DNA from: JBDSGC01 sp046594105
GTDB taxonomy: Bacteria > Acidobacteriota > Thermoanaerobaculia > Gp7-AA8
Direction of reading: 5' to 3'
NCBI GenBank assembly: GCA_046594105.1
Contig: JBKJQB010000049.1
Span: 1-11,504 of the forward strand
DNA length: 11,504 nucleotides
The translations under genes and the position numbers were made by a program. The stretch's first letter is position 1. Each line of letters begins with the position of its first letter. Below the pieces are notes generated by a model. The model saw only the letters and a list, made by a program, of their open reading frames with translations, was not told where the DNA came from and ran no database searches. This document shows, piece by piece, positions 1 to 6,489 of this stretch.

Positions 1-1
1 G

Positions 2-118
2 CTGAAGACCGCGCTCGCTTCGAAGTCGTACTGGATCATCGGCTTCGCGTTGGTGATCGGCGCGCTCTACTACCTGATGCACTGGATGCAGAAGCGCGCC
101 GAGGCGAAGCGCGGGTAA
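2..118 (+). CDS. C-terminal end of a membrane protein (partial)
   Basis: Reading frame 2 is open from the window edge to a TAA at 116-118 and gives 38 residues. They form one hydrophobic stretch (about residues 10-28, starting YWIIGFALVIGALYYL) followed by a basic tail containing KR, K and KR. This is the usual look of a last transmembrane helix with a positively charged cytoplasmic end. The rest of the gene is outside the window, so the family cannot be named; a multi-pass transporter is one possibility. It converges on the M20 peptidase gene, with a repeat-bearing gap between them. Only this frame gives a membrane-like peptide, which is the main reason for calling it. Confidence 0.6.
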   Translation: MKTALASKSYWIIGFALVIGALYYLMHWMQKRAEAKRG

Positions 119-181
119 GGCGGGAGAAGCCCGAGCGGATTGACTCCTCGATGGTTCGCCAGATGACGGAACCCTTCTGTC

Positions 182-269
182 GCCCGCTGAAGCGGGCTTC
201 GCTGCATCCGGTCGCTGCGTTCCCCCGGCTGAAGCCGGGGGCTACGGGTCTTCTGCCGGCTTCGCCGGC
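182..269. repeat. Cluster of three short hairpins, REP-like intergenic repeat
   Basis: Three perfect small palindromes lie in 88 bases. Stem 182-187/192-197 (GCCCGC) has loop TGAA. Stem 222-229/234-241 (CCCCCGGC) also has loop TGAA. Stem 255-260/264-269 (GCCGGC) has loop TTC. The first two share loop and orientation; the third is in the opposite sense. They lie between two converging genes, a typical position for REP-like elements that act in 3'-end RNA protection or bidirectional termination. No T-run follows any stem, so a classical intrinsic terminator is not supported. I recall similar CCGGCTTCAGCCGG-type palindromes from GC-rich soil bacteria, but this needs a genome-wide search. Confidence 0.6.
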
Positions 270-330
270 TCCAGCAAGGGCCGGGATGCACTCTGCGTCG
301 GAGAACGCGCTGTAATTTGCTGACGAGAGT

Positions 331-358
331 GGGCACAGACATTCCTGTGGGTATGCCC
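331..358. repeat. Imperfect hairpin in convergent intergenic gap
   Basis: CACAG (334-338) pairs with CTGTG (345-349) around a six-base loop. The outer GGGCA (331-335) can alternatively pair with TGCCC (354-358), giving a bulged stem-loop. It lies 75 bases past the M20 stop codon, in the gap 119-432. The remainder of that gap shows nothing else I can support. It could be another interspersed repeat or part of a terminator; there is no poly-T tract. Confidence 0.35.
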
Positions 359-432
359 CGCAGTCAGAAGGACGAGTCTCCCTCGTTGCGGCGCGGCTCG
401 AGGATCCGCACACACCCGCCCCGCCATCGCCC

Positions 433-1794
433 TCACATCGTCGCGATCTGCTCGAGATACTTCGCGAAGGCCACCATGCCGCCTCTGGCCTGCTGCCAGT
501 CGAAGTTTTCGTTCGGGGCGTGGTAGCCATGCTCCGGCAGCGAGAGTCCCAGAAAAAGCACCGGGCACTTCAGATAGCGCTCCATGGAAATCACGGCGCC
601 GATGGATCCGCCTTCGCGCACGAACACTGGCTCCTTTCCGAAGGCGAACTTCACCGAGCTCCGCACGGCATCCGCAAACTTGCCCTCGGTGGGCGCCTTG
701 TACGGCATCATCGATCCCTCCTCGACGATGGTGACGTCGCGGTTTCGATCCTTCACGAACGCCCGGATCAACTTCATGATCTTGCGCGGATTTTGATTGG
801 CCACCAGACGGCAGGAGAGTTTGACGCTTGCACTGGGCGGGATGATGGTCTTGATTCCGGGGCCGCTGTAGCCGCCGACCAGTCCGTGAATCTCCATGGT
901 GGGCATGGCCCAGATCCGCTTCATGACCTCCATGGCGTCATCGGTGCGGATGGACTTGAAGCCGTGGTCCTTCTTGAACTGCCGGACGGTGAACCCGGAG
1001 CTCGCAAAATCCTTGAGCTCCTTCTTCGACGGTGGCTCCACGTCGTCGTAGAAGCCCTTGATCTTCACCTTGCCGGTGCTGGCGTCGTACATCTCGGAGA
1101 CGAGTTTCATCAGCTCGCCGATGGGGTTCCGCGCCGCGCCGCCGGCGACGCCGGAGTGCTGGTCGGTCTCGCCGGTCTGCAGGACCAGCTCGAAGCCCTG
1201 CAATCCGCGAAGTCCGGCCGGGCATGCCGGGCGGCTGCGGGAGACCCAGATGGTGTCAGACACCAGGACCGAGTCGGTGGCCAGCGATTTCGCGTGGTCC
1301 TTCATGGCCTTTTCGAAATTCGGAGAACCAATCTCCTCTTCCAGCTCCCAGAGCACCTGAGTCTTGGTATGGATGCCCGCGGCGCGAGCGGCGCGAATGC
1401 CCCACAGCGCCGTCAGCGCCGGGCCCTTGTCGTCGGTCGTTCCCCGCCCGAGGTAACGGTCGCCATCGCGAACGAACGTGAACGGCTCGTGATCCCACGG
1501 TTCGGTGCTCTTCGACGCCGGCTGCACGTCGAGATGGTTGTAGAACGTGACGCTGGGGCCCGGGCCTTCGAAGACTCCGTGAACGATGGGATTCCCTTCC
1601 GTCTCCAGAAGACGCGCCTTTCCGCCGAACTCGCGGATCAAGGTCACGGCCCGCTCGCCGCATTTGCGGATATCGCTCTGGCGTGCGGGATCCGAGGAGA
1701 CGGAGGGAATCTCCACCAGCTCCTGCAAGGCGGTCTCGAACGCCCGCCGCTCGCGATCGGCGAATGCGAGCAGGGATTTCCTGTCAACGGTCAT
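433..1794 (-). CDS. M20 family metallo-dipeptidase (zinc peptidase)
   Basis: A 453-residue M20-type peptidase predicted to hydrolyse dipeptides or short peptides with a two-zinc centre. Visible motifs in order are: H87-x-D89 in NHLDVQP; D121 in GRGTTDDKG (bridging aspartate); the glutamate run E152-E154 in LEEEIGS (general base and metal ligand); D180 in VSDT; H213 in DQHSGVAGG of the lid/dimerisation domain; and H425 in HGYHAPNE. All expected ligands are present, so it should be active. IHGLVGGYSGPG and the PPSASVKLSCRL stretch favour the dipeptidase branch over DapE or ArgE. ATG 1794 is chosen because AGGAG lies five bases upstream; the longer frame to 1827 would cover the putative -10. There is no signal peptide, so it is probably cytoplasmic. 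It follows ggt with a 101-base gap, suggesting joint use on gamma-glutamyl peptide breakdown. Despite the nearby arg genes, I do not read it as acetylornithine deacetylase, which would be redundant with ArgJ. Confidence 0.9.
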   Translation of the reverse strand: MTVDRKSLLAFADRERRAFETALQELVEIPSVSSDPARQSDIRKCGERAVTLIREFGGKARLLETEGNPIVHGVFEGPGPSVTFYNHLDVQPASKSTEPWDHEPFTFVRDGDRYLGRGTTDDKGPALTALWGIRAARAAGIHTKTQVLWELEEEIGSPNFEKAMKDHAKSLATDSVLVSDTIWVSRSRPACPAGLRGLQGFELVLQTGETDQHSGVAGGAARNPIGELMKLVSEMYDASTGKVKIKGFYDDVEPPSKKELKDFASSGFTVRQFKKDHGFKSIRTDDAMEVMKRIWAMPTMEIHGLVGGYSGPGIKTIIPPSASVKLSCRLVANQNPRKIMKLIRAFVKDRNRDVTIVEEGSMMPYKAPTEGKFADAVRSSVKFAFGKEPVFVREGGSIGAVISMERYLKCPVLFLGLSLPEHGYHAPNENFDWQQARGGMVAFAKYLEQIATM

Positions 1795-1804
1795 GAGGGC
1801 TCCT

Positions 1805-1828
1805 ATTGCGGAGCGCATTCTACGCAAT
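1805..1828. promoter_or_regulatory. Inverted repeat over the putative M20 promoter
   Basis: ATTGCG (1805-1810) is repeated inverted as CGCAAT (1823-1828) with 12 bases between. The candidate TAGAAT box lies inside the span. A six-base perfect dyad across a -10 region is a plausible repressor site, but a dyad this short can arise by chance. Confidence 0.25.
1817..1822 (-). promoter_or_regulatory. Candidate -10 box of the M20 peptidase gene
   Basis: On the minus strand this reads TAGAAT, five of six matches to TATAAT. It ends 22 bases before the ATG at 1794, leaving room for a short leader that still contains the AGGAG ribosome site (1800-1804). No good -35 hexamer is found at 16-18 bases (GAATGA at 17). 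The promoter is therefore tentative, and sigma factor preferences of this organism are unknown. Confidence 0.3.
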
Positions 1829-1895
1829 CGCAGGCGGCATCATTCGAACGGCAGCGGACAGTTCCGGGATGGGTCGCACGGGAAGAGGAGCCCGG

Positions 1896-3623
1896 CTACC
1901 ATCCGACCGCCATTCCTCCGCGGCGCGGGTCGGAGGCGCCGAGCCGGATTCCCTTCTCGTCGACCATCACCGCGTCGACATCCCCGAGGTTGGGATCCTC
2001 GGACCGGTGGGTTAGAGACAAACCTGGATCAGCAGCAAAGACGTGCCCCATCGCTTCCAACGCGGACCAGCTGTCCCGCGAAAACTCATGCAACTCCCAG
2101 CCAATCTTGTCGGGCTGCCACTGGTGGTGAAACCTCGGCGCTTCGACCGCGTCGCGAAGATTCATCCCGAAGTCCACCACATTGGTCATGACCTGGAGCA
2201 CGCTGCTGATGATGGCTGAGCCGCCGGGCGACCCCAGCGCAAACCAGAACTTTCCATCACGCACCACGATCGCCGGCGTCATCGAGGACAAGGGACGTTT
2301 GTGCGGAGCGATGGCGTTGGCCTCTCCCTGGATGAGGCCATAGAGATTCGGCACGCCGGGCTTTGAGGTGAAGTCATCCATCTCGTCGTTCATCAGGACG
2401 CCGGTCCCCGCGATGGTGATGCCGCTACCGAGGGTGTCGTTGAGGGTGTAGGTGTTGGTGACCACGTTCCCTTCGGAGTCAACGATGGAGAAATGGGTCG
2501 TGTCGGGTGACTCATCAGGAGCCGGCTTCCCGGTTGCCAGTTCGCTGCTTGGTGTGGCGCGGTCCGTTTGGATGTCCTTGCTCCGCTCGGCGGCGTAGGC
2601 TTTCGAGATCAGGCTGGCAAGGGGCACCTTGGCGAAATCAGGGTCGCCCAGGAAGACGGCGCGATCGGCGAACGCCCGGCGCATCACTTCGACCATCGTG
2701 TGCACTTCCGCCACCGAGTGCCATCCCATGCTCTTGAGGTCGTAGGGTTCGAGCATCGACAGCATCTCCAGAAGGGCAACCCCTCCGGAAGAAGGCGGCG
2801 GAAAGGTGATGATCTCCAGCCCGCGATACGTGCCTTTCAGCGGCTTCCGAATCGTCGGTTCGTACTCCTCGAGATCGCGCAGGGTGATGGTTCCCCCATG
2901 CGCCTTCATCTCGGAAGCGATGCGCCGGGCGGTGACTCCTCGATAGAAATCCTGAGGATCCTTCTGGATGCGGGCGAGTGTGGCGGCCAGTTCCGGTTGC
3001 ACGAAACGATCGCCCATCGCATAGACGTTTCCGTCGCGATGGTAAATCCGCCGGCTCTCCGGAAACGGCGCCAGCCGCTTGATCGCCGACTCCGTGGCCA
3101 GCCGGTAAGCCATCGTGTACGAAACGATGAAACCGTCGGCAGCGAGGGCCCGGGCCGGCGCCACGAGTTGCACCCACGTCAACTTCCCGTGTCGCTTATG
3201 AGCCAGAGCAAAACCGGCCACCGTTCCTGGCACTCCCGACGCGCGGTATCCCCGCGTCGACGCGTTCGGAATGACCTTGCCGGAGGAATCGAGGTACATG
3301 TCCCGCGAAGCAGCGCGAGGGGCGCGTTCACGATAGTCGATCGCCTCCGTAGTGCCGTCGGCCTTCCGCAGCAGCATGAACCCGCCACCGCCCAAATTCC
3401 CCGCCTCGGGCCAGACCACGGCCAGAGCAAACCCCACCGCGATCGCCGCATCGACGGCGTTGCCACCCTTCTTCAAAATGTCGACGCCGATCCTCGAGGC
3501 GATCTCGCTGACCGAGGCCACCATTCCGTGACGAGCACGAACTGGCTCGAAGCTGCCCGCTCTTACAGCTTGCGACGCGAGAAGAAGGCCGGCGATGAGT
3601 AGCGAGACGAAGGGCTTTCTCAT
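1896..3623 (-). CDS. ggt: Gamma-glutamyltranspeptidase precursor
   Basis: A 575-residue Ntn-hydrolase precursor that cleaves itself into two subunits, then hydrolyses or transfers the gamma-glutamyl group of glutathione and related peptides. The N-terminus is a signal peptide: MRK, a hydrophobic core (residues 5-16), and a probable cut after VRA at residue 22, so it should act in the periplasm or outside. Comparison with E. coli Ggt from memory places the nucleophile at T375 (DTTHFSIVD), with T393 and N395 (TYTLN), D417, S446-S447 (PLSSM), G467-G468 (GSPGG) and substrate-binding R98 (YRERAP). The spacing matches throughout, so it looks intact and active. ATG 3623 was chosen for the signal peptide; the frame continues to 3677 but that start would bury it. 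No Shine-Dalgarno sequence precedes 3623. It ends in TAG and is followed after 101 bases by the M20 dipeptidase. Confidence 0.95.
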   Translation of the reverse strand: MRKPFVSLLIAGLLLASQAVRAGSFEPVRARHGMVASVSEIASRIGVDILKKGGNAVDAAIAVGFALAVVWPEAGNLGGGGFMLLRKADGTTEAIDYRERAPRAASRDMYLDSSGKVIPNASTRGYRASGVPGTVAGFALAHKRHGKLTWVQLVAPARALAADGFIVSYTMAYRLATESAIKRLAPFPESRRIYHRDGNVYAMGDRFVQPELAATLARIQKDPQDFYRGVTARRIASEMKAHGGTITLRDLEEYEPTIRKPLKGTYRGLEIITFPPPSSGGVALLEMLSMLEPYDLKSMGWHSVAEVHTMVEVMRRAFADRAVFLGDPDFAKVPLASLISKAYAAERSKDIQTDRATPSSELATGKPAPDESPDTTHFSIVDSEGNVVTNTYTLNDTLGSGITIAGTGVLMNDEMDDFTSKPGVPNLYGLIQGEANAIAPHKRPLSSMTPAIVVRDGKFWFALGSPGGSAIISSVLQVMTNVVDFGMNLRDAVEAPRFHHQWQPDKIGWELHEFSRDSWSALEAMGHVFAADPGLSLTHRSEDPNLGDVDAVMVDEKGIRLGASDPRRGGMAVGW

Positions 3624-3713
3624 GACGGGGAGTGTATCGCCGTCCGATGCGGTCAGCAGCGGAGAAGAAATCCCCAACCGTCACTTACAGGCAGGTGGCG
3701 GGCGGGAAGGGAA

Positions 3714-3732
3714 GGAGGCTTCGCGCGCCTCC
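3714..3732 (-). terminator. Weak terminator-like hairpin upstream of ggt
   Basis: GGAGGC (3714-3719) and GCCTCC (3727-3732) form a six-base stem with a seven-base loop. On the minus strand it is followed by TTCCCTTCCC, a pyrimidine-rich rather than a true T tract. It lies between the large argJ-ggt palindrome and ggt, where a stop for arg operon transcription would be expected. The evidence is weak. Confidence 0.2.
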
Positions 3733-3735
3733 CAA

Positions 3736-3868
3736 CGAGTGTCCTTCTCCCCGCGCACGGGGAGAAGGTGCCGAAGGCGGATGAGGGGAGATCACGGCAC
3801 GAAGAGCAGGACCCCTCATCCCCGCTTCGCGGACCTTCTCCCCGCTGCGGCGGAGAGAAGGACACTCG
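3736..3868. repeat. Large palindromic intergenic repeat between argJ and ggt
   Basis: The two ends form a perfect 14-base inverted repeat (3736-3749, CGAGTGTCCTTCTC, with 3855-3868). The inner halves also match each other inversely over about 40 bases with scattered mismatches, including GATGAGGGG (3780-3788) with CCCCTCATC (3812-3820). The left half holds its own perfect hairpin: CCTTCTCCCCG (3743-3753), loop CGCA, and CGGGGAGAAGG (3758-3768). The right half has a degenerate counterpart (3834-3861). There is no ORF inside and no obvious target-site duplication. It begins 12 bases after the argJ stop, so argJ mRNA would end in a strong foldback. CCTTCTCCCC palindromes of this style are common interspersed repeats in bacterial genomes (recollection, not searched). 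Confidence 0.75.
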
Positions 3869-3880
3869 ATGGGGTGCGGC

Positions 3881-5053
3881 TCAGCTTCGGTAGTCGGTGT
3901 TCAGGCTTATGTAGTCGTGGCCGAAGTCGCACGAGAGAAGGAGCGCTCGTCCATTGCCGCTGCCGAGCTCGAGGAGGATGGGCACGCGCTCGCGACCGAA
4001 AACTCGAGCGGCATCTTTCTCGCGATAGGTGGCCGGCTCGCCGTCGCGGACCAGCACGACGCGACCTGCGGACAACGATACGCGTCGCACGGAGAATCGA
4101 GCGCCGCTGCGTCCCAGGGCTGCCAGCATGCGTCCCCAGTTCGGATCGCCGCCGTGAAGTGCGGTCTTGACCAGCGGCGAGGTGGCGATGGCGTGCGCGG
4201 CGAGCCGGGCATCGCGATCGCTGCGCGCGCCGCGCACCTCCAGCTCCATCACCCGGGTCGCTCCTTCGCCGTCGCGCACGATCAACCAGGCCAGTTGACG
4301 GCAGACCTGATTGAGCGCGCGCTGGAAGTCCGCGCGGTCCGCTCCCTCTTCGTTTCCCAGCTTCCCCGATGCGAGGAGGAGGACGCAGTCGTTGGTGGAG
4401 GTGTCTCCATCGACCGAGATCGAGTTGAAGCTTTCCTCGACCGCGTCGCGCAGGTCCTTCTGCAATGCGGCGGGTGTGATGGCCGCGTCGGTCAGGACGA
4501 AGCCGAGCATGGTGGCCATGTTCGGATGGATCATTCCGGCGCCTTTGGCCACGCCGACGATGCGCCCGCGCTTGCCGCCCAGCGTAAACGTGGCCTGCAG
4601 CAGTTTCGGGCCCACATCGGTGGTCAGGATGGCGTGCGAGAACGCATCGATTCCCCCGTTGGACAGCCGGGTGATCGAGTCGGGCAGGGAGTCCAGGACT
4701 TTCTTGTCCGGCAGCACCACACCGATCACGCCGGTGGAGGCGAGAAAGATTTCTTCCTGCGGGCAGCGCAGCAGTTCGGCCGCGCGATCGCGCACGCGCT
4801 TCGCCGCATCCATCCCCGGCTTCCCGGTCACCGCATTGGCGCAGCCGGCGTTCACCACCACCGCCTTGACGCGACCGCCGCTCTTCTTCAAGGCCTGCTT
4901 CGAGAGCGTCACCGGCGCCGCCTGAAACTGGTTGCGGGTGAATACCGCAGCAGCGTCGGCGCCGTCGGTGGCCACGATGAGCCCCAGGTCGGGGCGCTTC
5001 TTACGGATGCCGGCACGGATGCCGGAGGCCAGGAATCCCTTGGGCAGTTTCAT
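3881..5053 (-). CDS. argJ: Glutamate N-acetyltransferase / ornithine acetyltransferase
   Basis: A 390-residue ArgJ-type enzyme that moves the acetyl group from N-acetylornithine to glutamate, closing the acetyl cycle. Some members also use acetyl-CoA (argA-like activity), which sequence alone does not settle. The precursor cuts itself before the nucleophile T181 in the MATML motif (KGAGMIHPNMATML), giving alpha and beta chains. The oxyanion-hole pair T107-G108 (STGVIG) is present, as are the DGDTSTND stretch (215-222) and the family C-terminus (YISLNTDYRS). Its ATG overlaps the argH TGA as ATGA. The likely ribosome site AGGAG (5065-5069) lies in argH, 11 bases upstream, somewhat far. It is the last gene of the arginine operon, with the palindromic repeat just after its stop. 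Its presence explains why no argE-like deacetylase is needed. Confidence 0.96.
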   Translation of the reverse strand: MKLPKGFLASGIRAGIRKKRPDLGLIVATDGADAAAVFTRNQFQAAPVTLSKQALKKSGGRVKAVVVNAGCANAVTGKPGMDAAKRVRDRAAELLRCPQEEIFLASTGVIGVVLPDKKVLDSLPDSITRLSNGGIDAFSHAILTTDVGPKLLQATFTLGGKRGRIVGVAKGAGMIHPNMATMLGFVLTDAAITPAALQKDLRDAVEESFNSISVDGDTSTNDCVLLLASGKLGNEEGADRADFQRALNQVCRQLAWLIVRDGEGATRVMELEVRGARSDRDARLAAHAIATSPLVKTALHGGDPNWGRMLAALGRSGARFSVRRVSLSAGRVVLVRDGEPATYREKDAARVFGRERVPILLELGSGNGRALLLSCDFGHDYISLNTDYRS

Positions 5054-6489
5054 GACGACGCCTGCTCCTGAGCCGCGAGGGGATCGGCGCTGGAGCCGTT
5101 CGAGGCCACGGAGGAGCGGGCCGAGGGTGTGTTCCGCAGCGCAGCGATGCGCAGCAGGGCCGCGCCTGCCGCCTGCTTCACACGAGCGGGAGAGGTTCCG
5201 CCGATGGCGCTGCGTTTCTCCAGTGCGCGGTCAACATCGAGCGCGTCCAGATCGCCCGCGGTGATCTTCCCTTCCGGCCCCAGCTCGCGCAGCGACTTGC
5301 CGCTGCGTACGGACTGACCAATCTGCGCGCTGACCAGCGAGTGCGCTTCGCGAAATGGAATCCCCCGCGCAGCCATGGCGTCGGCGACTTCGGTGGCCAG
5401 CAACAGATCGCGCGAGGCCATGGAGCGCATGCGTTCCCGATCGAGACTCAGTCCTTCGATCAGTCCGGCCAGTGCCGGCAGCACCGCCGCCAGCGTCGCC
5501 CGCATGCGGAAGAGCGGCTCCTTGTCGAGCTGCAGATCCTTGTCATACGCGAGGGGCAGAGCCTTCATGATCGCCAGCAGGCCGGCCAGCTCTCCGATGG
5601 CCCGGCCGGCGTGGCCGCGCACCAGCTCCAGCACATCAGGATTTTTCTTCTGCGGCATGCGCGAGGATCCGGTGGCCAGGGCGTCCGGCAGCTCGACGAA
5701 CCCGACTTCATCGCTGCTCTGGAAAATCAGATCTTCCGCCAGCCGGGAGAGATGCGACAGCAGCAGCGACGCGCAGAAGAGGTACTCCACCGCGAAGTCG
5801 CGATCGGAGACTGCGTCCAGCGAGTTCGCGGTCGGGCGCACGAATCCGAGACTGCGCGCCAGCGCGTGGCGATCCACCGCCAGCGGAGTTCCGGAAAGCG
5901 CGCCCGATCCAAGGGGGCACTCGTCCCCGCGCTCCAGCGCCGATTGAAGACGTGAGGCGTCACGCAGCAGCATCTCCACGTACGCCAGGCACCAGTGGCC
6001 GAAGGTGATGGGCTCCGCCTGTTTCAGGTGGGTATAGCCGGGCATCGGCGTGGCCGCTTCCCTGCCGCCCAGCCGGGCCAGCACTTCGGCCACGCCGGTC
6101 ACCAGATCGAGACACTCCTGCGAGGCGCGCTTGAGCCAGAGGCGGAGATCGGTGGCCACCTGATCGTTGCGCGAACGGCCGGTGTGCAGTTTGCCGGCGA
6201 GATCGCCCACCGCGCCGTACAGCTGCGACTCCACGAAGGAATGAACGTCCTCCGCTCCGGCGGAGTCTGCCGGAACAGACTTCCCGCCGATGGCCCGCAG
6301 TGCGTCGGCGATCGATGCGCTCTCGGCGGCGGTCAGCACGCCCGCTCCCTGCAGCGCCGCGGCCCAGCCAATCGAGCCTTCGACATCCTCGGAAAACAGT
6401 TCGCGGTCGAACGCAAATGAGTCGTTGAGCCGGCGGAGCAGGTCCGACGGCTCGGACTGGAATCGTCCGCCCCAGAGCTTTCCGGTCAA
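5050..6489 (-). CDS. argH: Argininosuccinate lyase
   Basis: Splits argininosuccinate into arginine and fumarate, the last step of the pathway; a cytoplasmic homotetramer of the fumarase/aspartase superfamily. Visible motifs are KLWGGRF at the N-terminus (4-10), HTGRSRND (102-109), the TPMPGYTHLKQAEP stretch with H154, and the signature loop GSSRMPQKKNPD (274-285) with the catalytic serine. Length is 479 against a usual 455-470; the excess is a Ser/Ala-rich tail after about residue 452. Translation starts at TTG 6489, whose TTGA overlaps the argG stop, with GGAAGG seven bases upstream. No other start keeps the conserved KLWGGRF end, so the rare start codon is well supported. A weak start may lower ArgH output relative to ArgG. 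The tail codons contain the AGGAG used by argJ. Confidence 0.96.
   Translation of the reverse strand: MTGKLWGGRFQSEPSDLLRRLNDSFAFDRELFSEDVEGSIGWAAALQGAGVLTAAESASIADALRAIGGKSVPADSAGAEDVHSFVESQLYGAVGDLAGKLHTGRSRNDQVATDLRLWLKRASQECLDLVTGVAEVLARLGGREAATPMPGYTHLKQAEPITFGHWCLAYVEMLLRDASRLQSALERGDECPLGSGALSGTPLAVDRHALARSLGFVRPTANSLDAVSDRDFAVEYLFCASLLLSHLSRLAEDLIFQSSDEVGFVELPDALATGSSRMPQKKNPDVLELVRGHAGRAIGELAGLLAIMKALPLAYDKDLQLDKEPLFRMRATLAAVLPALAGLIEGLSLDRERMRSMASRDLLLATEVADAMAARGIPFREAHSLVSAQIGQSVRSGKSLRELGPEGKITAGDLDALDVDRALEKRSAIGGTSPARVKQAAGAALLRIAALRNTPSARSSVASNGSSADPLAAQEQASS

Noticed and set aside
182..269. CRISPR array or intrinsic terminator
   Set aside because: The palindromes differ in sequence and spacing, so there are no direct repeats with regular spacers, and no T tract follows any stem.
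36..568. Small minus-strand frames downstream of the M20 gene
   Set aside because: They run through the REP-like hairpins and the membrane-protein end, have no ribosome site or family likeness, and are Arg/Ser/Pro-rich.
433..1794. ArgE (acetylornithine deacetylase) assignment for the M20 protein
   Set aside because: It shares the M20 fold, but its motifs resemble the dipeptidase branch, it is separated from the operon by ggt, and ArgJ already removes the acetyl group.
520..2130. Plus-strand open frame of 536 codons antisense to the M20 gene and ggt
   Set aside because: Its product is rich in Arg, His, Gly and Ala with no motif, and it lies opposite two genes with full catalytic motif sets; long antisense frames are expected at this GC content.
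2568..3602. Plus-strand 344-codon frame opposite ggt
   Set aside because: Shadow frame of ggt with no domain; highly basic, composition-driven translation.
3869..5071. Plus-strand 400-codon frame covering argJ
   Set aside because: An almost exact mirror of argJ, with low-complexity translation and no recognisable domain; argJ carries all family motifs.
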